Source: Angiostrongylus vasorum
Taxonomy: Eukaryota > Nematoda > Chromadorea > Rhabditida > Metastrongylidae
NCBI GenBank assembly: GCA_018806985.1
Contig: JADANN010000103.1
Span: 496,001 to 560,000 of the forward strand
DNA: 64,000 nt
Reading direction: 5' to 3'
In this document: one piece after another, positions 12,081 through 37,200 of the stretch
Layout: each line of letters starts with the position of its first letter
Position numbering within the stretch: the stretch's first letter is position 1
The notes under the pieces: generated by a model
What the model was told of the DNA's origin: nothing
Databases searched by the model: none
Seen by the model: only the letters and a program-made list of their open reading frames with translations
Translations under genes and position numbers: made by a program

Positions 12081-12350
12081 AGGGATAAAGGATAAAGCTC
12101 TCGGCGTTGATCAATCCCTGCGGGATGCGCCATGCATTCGACTTCATTAAGTATTGTTGGAGGTGATTGAATGCATATCTGGCCTTTACAATGAGTCGCG
12201 GACGCCTACCGATGTATCGAGCCAGTGCTGCTATCGTCCCAGACAAGTCTGGTACCAATTTGCCAACCCCGCAAGGATGGAAGGCTTGGTGAGCTACGGG
12301 CGCGGGTATCAATGCGCAGAGCGCCTCCGACCACTGCACCACACGCGCCG
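12081..12350 (-). mobile_element. SINE-A copy
   Basis: Complete reverse copy: ggataaagctctcggcgttgatcaat at one end and ccactgcaccacacgcgcc at the other. Internal blocks are intact, including tatcgtcccagacaagtctgg. Confidence 0.8.
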
Positions 12351-12724
12351 TCCTCTATTATAAACGATTTCTAACGTTGATGGCGAAATATTTTGCTGGA
12401 AAAACGTCTGGCGTTTTGTTCATCGTCGTCGAGATGTGGGCTGTCAAAAGAAAACATTTCTGACTACGAAAACACTCGTGAAAAACGGAATGGGCAATAA
12501 AATCCGGCCAAAACTTGTAAAACACCTATAATAAAGATGAAAGTAACACCGCACCTCATAGGAACGAATGACAGTTGAATCCTGAAACATCGAAAAGAGA
12601 ACCGAGCTAAGAAGACGCTGAAGCCATCACAGACCATCACACAAGACGTATACTTCTCCGTCTCACTACGGTTTTTGTTTAAAATGTTGGTGAATGGCCA
12701 AAAATATCCCATAACCGCGTGTAA

Positions 12725-13018
12725 GGGGCACGTGAAGCCAAGCGGATAGATATGCCCTGTAGTACACACGTGGTCATTGGTTCAATCCCGCTTCCCGGCT
12801 TCATCAAGTCTTTCATCTTTCAGGGTTAGGCAAATTGGCACCAGACTTATTTGGAAGGATAGCAGCACTGTCTCGATATATCGGTAGGCCACCGCGAGTC
12901 ATTGTCAAGGCCAGATATGCATTCAGTCACCTCTGCCAATGCTTGATGAAGTCGATTGCATGGCACACCCCTCAGGGATTGATTAACTCCGAGAGCTTTG
13001 TCCTCTTATCCTTTTATC
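12725..13018 (+). mobile_element. SINE-A copy with mutated head
   Basis: The head is degraded (ggcacgtgaagccaagcgg), while the B-box region reads ttggttcaatcccgc and the body from gcaaattggcaccag onward is well preserved to the atccttttatcc tail. Together with the copy at 7540 it suggests an ancestral GGTTCRATCC box. Confidence 0.65.
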
Positions 13019-13639
13019 CCAGAACCTACCACAATCAATGTGGGCCTAAGTGAAACGTAAAGGCGCGTAGCTACAACGATGGCTCATATCGGGCCACTTT
13101 TGCCACGCTGGATCAAAAACTTGTTAGGAACACATATTTTTTCAAATACAAAATTTTACAATGGAACTTCGAGCTGCTAACTGTGCTCTTTTCGGTACTT
13201 TTAGAACTGTTCTGTTAGATGTGTGTGCGTGTGGCCACCGCAGTGCAATACGAACTGGGTCTATAAATCTCTCTATGAAATTTAATCCTTTAAAAAGAAG
13301 GACAAAACAAGCCCAACTAGTCTTTTGTTCATCCAACGACGCACTCATTTTGGAGCGGTTAGATATTTCTTCTGCAAAATGTCGATAAGCCAAAAGAATG
13401 CGAATCAATAGCTATGTGACGTCACATAAGGAATGGAAAAGAAAACTAGCTGTAAGAAAATAAAAATGGATCTGAAAAGACCAGATAAAGATTATGATGG
13501 TATTAAGTAAAACATGGAAAGAATAGGAGACACACCGAGCAAAAGGTGGAACTGGTCTTACTCTGTCTCAAATTCCAAGACCGACTTTCTTTTAACCTCG
13601 GCATTGATCAATAGTTCAGTGTCTTATTGATGAGTAAAG
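13019..13639. other. Gene-free stretch
   Basis: Both strands are open at about 13142-13408, which is typical of chance rather than coding. I see no splice or homology support. Confidence 0.35.
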
Positions 13640-13800
13640 GTTGGTAGTGTAGCAATTACTAATAGAGAACAGCAGATATTTCGGCGGTTTCCCCTTCTTC
13701 AGAGGCTGGAGAGGTCAAACTGAGATGCAATCTACTCAGCCAAACACTTTCATAACCTCAGCAGACAAGACTTAACACATAAATCTCTGTTCGCATAATA
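13640..13800 (-). repeat. F-family repeat end with hammerhead-like core
   Basis: The reverse strand reads CTCTGAAGAAGGGGAAACCG then CCGAAATAT at about 13705-13677. The same signature occurs at 17671 and 18442. See the finding on hammerhead-like cores. The remainder of the element is not recognised. Confidence 0.5.
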
Positions 13801-14219
13801 AACAGCTTCATTTAAACACCCACCGTTTTTATTCTTTGTAAGTCCTCCAGTTAGTAGGTGGTGACCATCAGCACAGAGTCCTACACGGGTAAGGAATGTG
13901 CCTGGGTCAGGTCACAGAATCAGCCCGAGGTATGGGGCGTTTGGTCACATGTGATCAAGGCACTCCTCCTTGCGTTTCATTTTTGGATTTTTAGTATTAA
14001 TCGAAAACACTTCAAGAGCTTTTCGCGCTGCTGTTATAGTTTCCTGTGCGAGGATAGTAATTCTTACTTCAAAATCTTCTACGTTATGTCTTATTGTCGT
14101 ACTCTGTTACGACGAATAGATAGCCAAGGAAGAGCAAGGAAGAGAATCAGAGGTGTTATATACAGGTCTTGAAGAATTTTCGAACAATCTCTTCTTCGTA
14201 AAAGCGACAGAGTATGTCA
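13801..14219. other. Gene-free stretch
   Basis: Nothing recognised. An open plus-strand frame at 13858-14172 has no support. Confidence 0.35.
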
Positions 14220-14540
14220 ATCATCATTTGAATCCGTAAAAATTTTCACTTGGTGAAGCCGCAAGTTCGTGAAGTTCCCCATCGACGTTCGTGGTGATGG
14301 ACGACTGAAGTATTTTGACAACTTCTGAGGGCGAATCGTGGCTTTAATACCTTTTCGATTACTAAGCTACGAGGTCACAACCGAATTGGTACGAGGCGAT
14401 TGTCCACAGTTGTTCCTTCGTTCGATGTGGGTCTTCGTGATCGTCGCATAAAGCTCAATCCAGCGAAGTGAAGCACCAATCGATTGAAGGATCTCAGTCG
14501 ACGCTTCCTTCTTATACAGGGCTATTATTATTGACTATTT
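14220..14540 (-). repeat. E-family repeat copy, diverged
   Basis: It shares with the copies at 15430 and 16340 the blocks attgtccacagttgttc, gatgtgggtcttcgtgatcgtcg, and gaagtgaagcaccaatcgattgaag followed by cttatacag. The hammerhead-like core of the family is not clear in this copy. Confidence 0.45.
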
Positions 14541-14548
14541 TTGCCAGG

Positions 14549-14811
14549 GGGCGCGTGTGGCGCAGTGGTTGGAGGTCCCACTGCGACACACACGAGGAAT
14601 CGACTCCCGCGCCCATGGCCCACCAAGCCTTCCATCCCTCCGAGGTCGTCAAATTAGTACCAGACTGGGAGAATAGCAGCACTGGCTCGATAAATCGGTA
14701 GGCCACCGCTAGTCATTGTAAAGGCCAGATATGCATTCAATCACTTTCCAGCGAGACTTAATGAAGTCGAATGCATGGCGCATCTCTCAGGGTCCTGCAT
14801 CCTTTATTTTT
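14549..14811 (+). mobile_element. SINE-A copy inserted next to E repeat
   Basis: It starts at gggcgcgtgtggcgcagtgg directly after the E-family cttatacag…ttgccag end and runs to gcatctctcagggtcc; the usual gattgatcaacgcc tail is missing. About 8 bases are missing after ggtaccagac. Confidence 0.75.
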
Positions 14812-15041
14812 AGCGAGATTTAATGAAAGCCGGTTTTAAGACAATGTGGGTGCAAGAGTTGGATATTCGAAGAAAACCTGCAATATAAAGGACTTATGCG
14901 TGTGAGAAACAAGTCGCTCGTATAAGGAAAATTTCACTGGTTAGCCCATATTATTTCAGCGCGATTGCAAGTTTTCGTCGCCAGCCATGATAACCTTTGC
15001 ATTAGTCACTAGAATGAATGGCAATAACTTGTGGAGACTTC

Positions 15042-15330
15042 AAAAAAAGGATAAAGCTCTCGGCGTTGATCAATCTCTGAGGGATGCGCCATGCATTCGA
15101 CTTCATTAAGCATCGTTTGGAGGTGATTGAAAGCATATCTGATATTAACAATGACTCGCAGCGCCCTACCGATGTGTAGAGCCCGTTCTGCTAGTTCTGC
15201 TGTCCTCCCAGATAAGTCTGGTACTAATTTGCCGATCCAGGAGAGATGAAAGGTTTGATGGACCATGGGCGCGAGGATCGATTCCACTTGTGTATTGCGG
15301 AGGGTCTCCAACCACTGTGCCATACGCCCC
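15042..15330 (-). mobile_element. SINE-A copy
   Basis: Reverse orientation, from aaaggataaagctctcggcg to ccaactgtgccatacgcccc. A short internal duplication (gttctgctagttctgctgtcctcc) is specific to this copy. Confidence 0.75.
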
Positions 15331-15429
15331 CCTTTTTATGGAGACTTTAGAGATTTTAAAACAATCGATAAAACGATAGTATGAGGTAGTTCATGCATTT
15401 AAGAGAAGCTGTTGCAGAAAAAGCTAACC

Positions 15430-15700
15430 TTATCGGTGGTTCTTTTTTTCATTGATAAGCCAGCAGGATGTTGTCATTCAATTTTATTTGGCTGACATTT
15501 CAGCGCCACGTCCTTCTTCAGAGGCGTGATAGTTCAAGTCGATTGTCCACAACGTTTTTTCTTCCTATGTGGATCATCCTGGTGGCATCTTGTGGTTTCT
15601 GGTAGAGTAGAGTACCGTACGAATGAAGAAACACCACTCTTAAGCTCTCCTTTGTCGTGCGTGGTTTTCGACTGATTGTACGCTGACAATTTGTTCTTAT
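15430..15700 (-). repeat. E-family repeat with hammerhead-like core
   Basis: The reverse strand reads CCTCTGAAGAAGGACGTGGC, then GCTGAAATGTCAGCCAAATAAA (about 15532-15489). Adjacent blocks gattgtccacaacg and gaatgaagaaacaccactc match the copy at 16340. Confidence 0.5.
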
Positions 15701-15934
15701 GGAGACTCTATCGTGTTGCAGTCGCTATTCGATGAACATGGCAACATGGCAAGGCATTCTTTTGTCCACTTTCATTCATTTAATCTCAACATGAATTATT
15801 GTTTTTGGAACAGTTTTGCTAAAAATAATCTTTTTTTTACCATTGGTATAAACATACTGTTTTAGCTTATCAATGAAACAACAACTTAAAAACTAGACTT
15901 AATAAGTTCTATCCTTTCTATTATCTTATTTTGT

Positions 15935-16140
15935 ATGATCTGCCAACACATCCACTGTGGAAATCCCAGCACTTGCATTCAATTCATTCATTTCGTCGCA
16001 TCAATCATCCATGAAGGTCTTCCGTCTTTGCGTGTATGGATTCAGCTTTTGTTTGAGGATTTCCCTTTCGTCATGGATGTTCTCTAGTGCTGGACGGGTC
16101 GATTTCATCTGGAATCCTGAGATAGCGAGACGAAACGTCC
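15935..16140 (-). mobile_element. R4 partial copy
   Basis: Reverse R4 3' half: tgatctgccaacacatcc, actgtggaaatcccagcact, caatcatccatgaaggtcttcc, cgtgtatggattcagc. Confidence 0.5.
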
Positions 16141-16339
16141 CTACTTTGATTACAGAGAGCGAACTGTTCTAGACAAGTATGGCACCAATTTCCTAAACCG
16201 GGAAGGATGAGAGGCCTTCTAAATCCGGTGTGAGGTCGAACGACATGGTGCTCGTGAGAACGGCGTCACGTCAACTGCGCTGCCGGCTCGTAGATTGATT
16301 AATTACACCGAACTTAAACGAGTCTAAGCTCAGAAAACT

Positions 16340-16610
16340 ATGTTAACATACCTTCTTGGGTTGTTAAGCGAGCAGTAGGTTGATAGATAGATTTATTCGG
16401 CTAACGTTTTGACGTCTTCGTCTTTATCAGAGCCGATGATCCGAATTGATGGTCCACAGTTGTTCGTCTTCTCGCTGTGGCATCTTCGTCGTCGTAACGA
16501 GTTTGATTCGCTTCAATGGGGCACCGCTTGAATGAAGCAAGCTCACCCGGCAGCGCTCTTTTATACAGTATGATTGTTATTGACACGACCCGTTGATAAT
16601 AATTTGTTTT
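16340..16610 (-). repeat. E-family repeat, best-preserved copy
   Basis: On the reverse strand an open frame ends KTSKR-stop, with an acidic DDED stretch before it, followed by the family end: GGCTCTGATAAAGACGAAGACG, TCAAAACGTTAGCCGAATAAA, then a TAGATAGA-like run. Forward, the element starts after cgagcagtagg. This looks like the 3' end of a retroelement ORF plus its UTR, of a class I cannot assign. Confidence 0.5.
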
Positions 16611-16635
16611 TCGACAGATAATCCATCGCGCAAAA

Positions 16636-16965
16636 AAGGAGGCAGGGGTGGTGGTGGTGATGTCTGTCATCACGAGCGTGGTGCTAGTTCGAATCCGCTT
16701 ATGGCCAACCAAGCCTCTCATCCCTCCGGAGTCGGCGAATTGGTACCGGACTTGTGTGGGGAAAATTCACTTTCTGCAATCCAACTGGGAGCGCTCTTGC
16801 CCGGCTATATAAGAACTCCAGAGAGAATCGACTCGACCAGCGTTCTACAACATTCCAGACGATATGTAAAAGTTGGGAGATCTTCGTGGACAATGGGTGC
16901 GTGGAAATGAATTGGATGTGAGAAGTGCTGGGAGCCACAAAGTAGACGTGAGCATCAATCGAATA
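16636..16965 (+). mobile_element. R4 tRNA-like repeat, near-complete
   Basis: Blocks: gtggtggtggtgatgtctgtcatcacgagc, gtgctagttcgaatccgc (B-box-like), ggtaccggacttgtgtgggg, gcaatccaactgggagcgctc, aaagttgggagatcttcgtgg, gaagtgctgggagccacaaag, then a short A-rich end. Confidence 0.65.
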
Positions 16966-16989
16966 AAATAAAAAAAATCCATCTAGTAG

Positions 16990-17235
16990 CAGTCGGTAAA
17001 ACGTTAGCTAGCGCACAGCGAATAACAAAACAATGCCACAATCATTTAACTCCGGAAGCGCTGCTGGACGAGCTTTTCACATTTGAGCGGTGTTCGTCCA
17101 AAAAAGATCCGTCTCGGTGCGACGACGAAGACGTCAGACCGAGAGGAAGGACAAGTGTGGATCATCGACTCCGATTATCGGCTGTGATGAAGAAGAAGAC
17201 ATCGAAACGTTATCCGAATAAATTTATCTATTAGC
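16990..17235 (+). repeat. E-family repeat, forward copy with hammerhead-like core
   Basis: This copy is the inverse of the one at 16340. It carries gagcggtgttcgtcc, cgacgacgaagacgtcag, gacaagtgtggatcatcgac, then GGCTGTGATGAAGAAGAAGA, CATCGAAACGTTATCCGAATAAAT. The pair brackets an R4 copy. Confidence 0.5.
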
Positions 17236-17240
17236 CTAAT

Positions 17241-17521
17241 TGGGCGTGTGTGGCGTAGTGATTGAAGGCACCACTGCGACACGCACGCGGAATCGATCCT
17301 CGCGCCCAAGGCCCACCAAGCCTTCCATCCCTCCGGGATCGGCAAATTGGTACCAGGCTTGTCTGGGAGGATAGCAGCACTGATTCAATACATCGGAAGG
17401 CCACCGCTGCTCATTGTAAAGGCCAGATGTGCCAATCACCTTCAACGATGCTTAAGGAAGTCGAATGCTTGGCGCATCCATCAGGGATTGATCAACGCCG
17501 AGTGTTTTATCCTTTTTTTAT
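17241..17521 (+). mobile_element. SINE-A copy
   Basis: The head ggcgtgtgtggcgtagtgattg starts right after the AATAAATTTATCTATTAG end of the E repeat. The body is complete and the tail reads gattgatcaacgccgagtgttttatcc. Confidence 0.8.
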
Positions 17522-17639
17522 TAGCGTACTGTTCGCTTAATAATCCAAGAAGGTATTGATACTATCGAGGTTTAATGACGGTCGGTTTGAAAACTATGTT
17601 TACACAATTCGCTGTTTTCTTAGTAAGCAAACATGAGGC

Positions 17640-17790
17640 TATTGTTACAATATTAATTAATAGTAGTTAGTTTTTCGGCGGGATTTCGCTTTCTTCAGAA
17701 CTTGGAAAGATCTAATTGACCACATAGTCAGCGAAATATCTCCATAACCTCTACAGAAAAACCACGATGACTAAATTCGAGGCTGTCGAG
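17640..17790 (-). repeat. F-family repeat fragment with hammerhead-like core
   Basis: The reverse strand reads TTCTGAAGAAAGCGAAATCC, then CGCCGAAAAACTAACTACTATT (about 17701-17660). It lies about 100 bases before the (TTG)n tract; a matching reverse end follows that tract at 18442. Confidence 0.5.
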
Positions 17791-17872
17791 GTATTAGGTT
17801 GACACGTTTACTTATATGATCTTATAAACTGATCTTCTTTAGCTGGTGCGAGGTTGGTGTTTGTGATAGGTT

Positions 17873-18441
<569 letters not shown>

Positions 18442-18445
<4 letters not shown>

Positions 18446-18590
18446 CGATTTCGCCTTCCTCAGAGCCGTGATCTTACGAGTGGCACTTTTTTGTGTTATC
18501 AGGCTGACAGGTGCAGCTAATTTGACATTCCCAGACTCCAGTGTAGGCGAAATCTGCCGAAATGTGAGCTACTATTAATAAGCAGCATAA
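18442..18590. repeat. F-family inverted pair
   Basis: The left arm on the reverse strand reads GGCTCTGAGGAAGGCGAAATC, then GAAACAA. The right arm, forward, reads gtaggcgaaatctgccgaaatgtgagctactattaa. The two arms face each other across about 90 bases. Confidence 0.45.
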
Positions 18591-19646
18591 TAATAAGTAG
18601 TTGAATTGTAGTTGACTTAATTGACGAACCTATAGAAAGGATTTTGACCTGTCGTTTCAAGAAAATGCACATTTTCAGTTTCATTATTTATTAATATTAT
18701 TTATTACTACATTTCTTTATTAACATTATAAAAACTAGATTTAGGAATCTGAAGTTTCTGCCACCTTTTAAAGAGGAGAAGGCCATGACGAAGAAGAACA
18801 CAAGAAAACGATCGTAGTAGAAAGCTTCACTGCAGAATAACTTGTGTGTTGTTAATAGAAACTCAGTGATTCTAAATGTGTTAACTGACAAATGCGGACC
18901 CAAAGCTAGACGACGCACTCACTTCCGTATACTTACGTATTGAAACCAATACGTGTGACCAGGAATGTGCTAACAACTAGCGCAAGTGTCAACATTTGTT
19001 CAGTGTGTCATTCTGACCTCTCTAAGTAGATGCACTTAGCTCCCTTGGTGACCGGTTCCATCTTTTATCGCCTTAGTGATTATCGATCATCTTATCATAA
19101 CGATTCCTCCTTCAACGCTGGCATTCACAAGTGGCTGGGCTGGATGGGCAGACGGACGGAAAGCTGGCGTTCTTTATGGAGAATCAACTTTCATATACTC
19201 TCACTGTTACTTTTTTTGCCCAACAATCAACCAGTTTACGCGCGATGCACCTTTGATATTTCTTTAATTTTCGTTTCTTTTTTTTTTCTCTTCGTATTGC
19301 TGATTTCAGTGAGTTGTTCCTCCCCTTACTCGGAATTAAATAAACGTGGCATTTCGGCGATTTCTCTTAACATATTTTCGACCTAAAAAATTCTCCAAGG
19401 CGTAAGAAACGAATGAATTGTCTCATCTTTCTTCCAGCTTGTTTAGTACATCTTTGCAAGTTGCTCATCGGCGTATGACTCGTATATGTCTCACAATGTC
19501 ATCAGCTTTTTAAAAATGTTAAACCTTTCAATATTCAATGCTCTTATACATGTATAGAACATGTTCTTCTAAATGCTTGTCGTTTCATGCGGGAAGATTT
19601 CTGTCTATGAAGTCACAGGGTTTGACCAAACAGTTCAAACAGTGAC
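18591..19646. other. Upstream region of AGPS, no exon recognised
   Basis: AT-rich. Plus-strand frames at 19030-19386 have no homology support. If AGPS is trans-spliced, its promoter and outron lie in this interval. Confidence 0.4.
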
Positions 19647-19716
19647 CTTTCTTTCTTTCTTTCTTTCTTTCTTTCATTTAGTTCTCTTTCTTCTTCCTTT
19701 CTGCTTCTTTTTTCCT

Positions 19717-19754
<38 letters not shown>

Positions 19755-19760
19755 CTCTTT
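19647..19760 (+). repeat. (TTTC)n microsatellite
   Basis: Two runs of TTTC units (19647-19676 and 19715-19753) are separated by a C/T-rich stretch. It ends about 115 bases before the AGPS start codon, inside the presumed outron. Confidence 0.9.
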
Positions 19761-19868
19761 CCTTATTTCTATTTTTAAATTTTTTCAGTTAATAATATGA
19801 ATTTCACAAATTCGAAACCGTCATGTTCTTTGAAAAACGTAGTTTCAATTGATATAAAGATTATTGAT

Positions 19869-19875
19869 TTTTAGA
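19869..19875 (+). promoter_or_regulatory. AG acceptor immediately before the AGPS start codon
   Basis: TTTTTAG is followed directly by ATG. An acceptor with no 5' UTR left between it and the start codon is the usual layout for spliced-leader addition in nematodes. A cis-splice from a non-coding or coding upstream exon is possible but none was found. Confidence 0.6.
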
Positions 19876-33437
<13,562 letters not shown>

Positions 33438-33454
33438 CGACTCGATATTTTAAT

Positions 33455-33460
33455 AATAAA
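33455..33460 (+). terminator. Poly(A) signal of AGPS
   Basis: AATAAA begins 18 bases after the TAA stop (33435-33437). It implies a 3' UTR of roughly 30-40 bases. Confidence 0.7.
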
Positions 33461-34268
33461 GTTTCTAGCTTTTTCAATGGTGTAAATGTGGAAACACTGC
33501 TTGCAGTGAATAAATCGATATGCATGAAATTAATGACATATAAAACCGCTCCAATCGTGGAGTATGGACAATATAGGAGAAAAAATATTTATTAGTTAAT
33601 AAATACTTGTTCAATAACTAATCTGTAGTCGGTCCAAAATAAACGAGGAATTATAATAGAAAAGTTAAAATATATTAGCACCCAGTCGTGCATAGTCGCA
33701 ATAGAGTGACCTGTGCTCAAAATACGTGTGCCAGATACGCATTGATCGATCGCGATCGAATCGATTCGGTTAAATCATTGGCACCAGCAACAATGTTGCT
33801 AATAAGGACCAGATGAACCCGGCTGATCAAAGTCACCGGATTGACGGCGATTTCTTTTCGGCATACTGTAGCGCTAAAAAAGTCGCGAAGTTCAATTATT
33901 GGTCGAGTTGCGTGACATGCGTCGCGTCAAGTTACTGCGCTTTTCTGGCCTCTAAGATCACGAGCGTTTCGTTATTTACTTTACTTGCGTAGAGATATAA
34001 AACTCTCTTAAATTGTATGTTCAAAATGTGCAAACAAACAAAGATCAGAAAAACACTACACATTTTCGACGGCAAAGAAAGATCTGGGAAATAAATGATG
34101 TCACCTAAGAAGAAAGACTTCGAAGAGATGCTTTTACAGAAATAGAAAGCAACGTTACACTGTCCATCAGAAGGCTATGAAAATTGAGGAGCAGACGGGA
34201 AATGCCTACCATAGCATTGGGAATGTCTTCTATCCATTTATGATCCCAAAATCCCTGTTATAACCGAG
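33461..34268. other. Convergent intergenic region
   Basis: About 800 bases between the 3' ends of AGPS and the astacin gene. No repeat family or exon was recognised. Confidence 0.5.
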
Positions 34269-37200
34269 TTAGCATCGACCACATGAGGCCTTGCAGAAGA
34301 TTTTCATGAATTTACTGTCGCTGTTACATTCTCCAATTTTTGCCCAATAACCGCAGAAGAGGTTCTTGTCGGTGCATTTTTCCTTTACTCCACCAGTTTT
34401 TTCGTTCCCACCTTTACCAGTACCACCACGTCCTTGTCCTTTTTTGCTGCCAAATGTCGTTAGAGTGTTGGCTGAAGAAGAAAAAAAATTATTTTGGTAC
34501 CTCAAATAAGCAGAAAAGCTAAGAAGAAAAAGGAAGGACGCAACAACCATTAGACGCTATTTTTTGAACAGTGTAAAGGCTTTAGTTATACTTGATACAA
34601 TTTATAACTTGGCGCTCATGCGCATTTTAGTCAATGCATGTTTTTCAAAGGTTCGTTAAAATCGGTCAATAAACCAATTATTAACTCACATATTGTTCCA
34701 TCATTACAGAATCCGCAAGATTTTCTACAATAATGTGACATGTATTTGGTAGAATGTTTACAATGTCCAAGTTGCTCCCACATCCCACAATGTGCATTGA
34801 GATCAACACATTCTGAGAAAAAAACGAAGTTTTATAAATTACATCTGGCTCACTCAATAGTTTTCAACTAAATGGCTAGGAAAAGCACTTAGCCTTAAAA
34901 AAACTTAACAAAAGGCTTACTTTCCATCGATCGCCCTAAGAGAAGTGGTGGTGGTAGCGGCGGTAGTAGTGGTGGCAGTAGTTATGGTGCTCAACTTGGT
35001 TGATATGAATATCCTAGGCTTTCTAGTGGAAGATATTCGTCGTGAAATACCCTAAAATCATGACAGTTTGGCAACTCCCGATAATTTATGCATTAAAGAT
35101 GAGTTCAACTGTTTTAAGAATGTCAATCCCTTCGACGGGTGATTGCTGATGGTACTAATCGATAGAAAACTAGCTCAGGGAGAGGCGAAACAAAGGACCG
35201 GTATGGTGTAGTGGTGAACACGTTAGCCCTCGGAAAGGGTAATACCGCGTTTATTCTCCACCGCAGACATCTGCCCTTCGGAGTTTTGCAAATATCTCAG
35301 CATCATTGTGGTTGTTTTAACAATATTCCTTCCTGGAATACCTTGCCATCTCATCCTACTTGATGGATTTTCGTGGATGTTGAGATGAGATACACAACCA
35401 GAATTCATCTTACGAACTCATTCGTTGACTAGGTTAAAGTTGAGTTTGACATCTTTACCAAGAAGCCCAGATTAGAGGAAGCCTATACCATGAGAGAATC
35501 CAAGAGTTACAATGGGTACCTTTGCCAATAAGGCTAAACGTTAGAGGCCTGAAAGAAAAACTGTGATGCCTTTTGTGTTTTCGAGCCAACGAAGCGCTCT
35601 GAGTAAGCAGTTGAGCAGCAGCAAATGCTGAGAAGAAGGAGAAACTGCTCACTCTTTCGAGTTGCTCAATGATTTGCGTGATACATGCGACTAATGAGAA
35701 TAGTATTCGCGTAATGTGTACTTTTTCATTGAAAATTAGCACGATATTGACAAAAAGGTTTATCTGGTGAACGTTTGTCCGAGTACGAACGACTGTGGCT
35801 ATCGACTTAGATCATCAGCTCTCAGGAAGACGAAGAGTCAGATAAACCTTGTTTTAGCATGTCAAGGAGAGAATAGATATTGACTAGTCGTGCTGACTTA
35901 AAGAAAAGTCGGTTTTTAAAGTAGTCGGCCAGTAAGAAAGATATAGGTTGATCTCGAATGGTAGTTTCCTTCACGTGTAACAGTTGTAGACTACGACTTA
36001 AGCCCTCAACAGCTTACCGCCTTATAACGGCTGGAGAATGTTCTTACACCATGGGCTGCGATGAATAAGAAGTATGGCTACATTCTGGCTACAACATGGT
36101 CAATTGAAGACGAGCAATGAGGAGCTGGGAAAATCGTAGCACAGTTTTTCAAACTGGAGAGAAATGATAAAGGATAAAAGGATAAAACTCTTTCTGTTGA
36201 CCAATCCCCTGATGGGATGCGCCATGCATTCGACTTCACTAACTGTCGTTTGGAGGTGACTGAATGCACATCTGGCCTTCGCCATAACTAGCGGTGGCCT
36301 ACTGATGTATCGAGCCAGTGCTGCAATCCTCCTGGACAAGTCTGGTGCCAACTTTCCGACCCCGGAAGCATGGAAGGTTTGGTGGGCCTTGGGCACGGGA
36401 TCGATTCCACGTGTGTGTTGCAGGGCGCCTCCGACCACCGCGCCACATGCGCGTATGAGAGAAAAGGTATAACCATCACTTTACCAACCAAATGAAAAAC
36501 ATGCATGCGTTCGCACGAGTTTTCGTGATTCATGGAAGACAGACTCAAGTATTCGAGTAACCTTAATAGAAAACTAGTGAGAAAACTTTCTTGCCTTTCA
36601 TGTTCAGCATCATGACCATTATGCCAATAGTTTTGAGTATTTGCAAGTTAAGGGCATATGCTGGAAACATTCTGTGAATCTACTCACTCGTCCACGTCCG
36701 GATTTCGTTTTTGCTGTTGAGCTAATGGTGTTAGGTCTGGTTGTAGTAGATGCAGTTGTAGTGGTTGAGGGCTTTGAAGTAGTCGTGGTCTTGGAGTAAC
36801 CTTTGCATTCATAGAGTTTGTTGATCTAAACATAAACACGGTTTAGTTAGATGGCATTTTTGGCGGAAAAAATGGCAACTTCACGTCAATTGTTCGTTTT
36901 TTTTAAACATAGTTTTTTGCGGTCACTTAATCAGTTGTAGATTGGCTACCATTACCAAAAAAAAACCTTGTCAAGATGGCACTGGTAGATAGAAAACTAG
37001 CTCAGAGATAGGGTGAAACGAAGGACCCGCATGGTATGGTGGTGAACGCGTTACCCCCCGAAAGGGTAATAGCGTGTTCGTTCTCCACTGCAGACACCTG
37101 TGGTCCAGAATTTTGCAAATATCTCAGCATCATTATGGGTGTAATGATATTTTCAGTAAATCATTCTGATTTTACATTCTGTTTCTTCAAGAAAGCTTTC

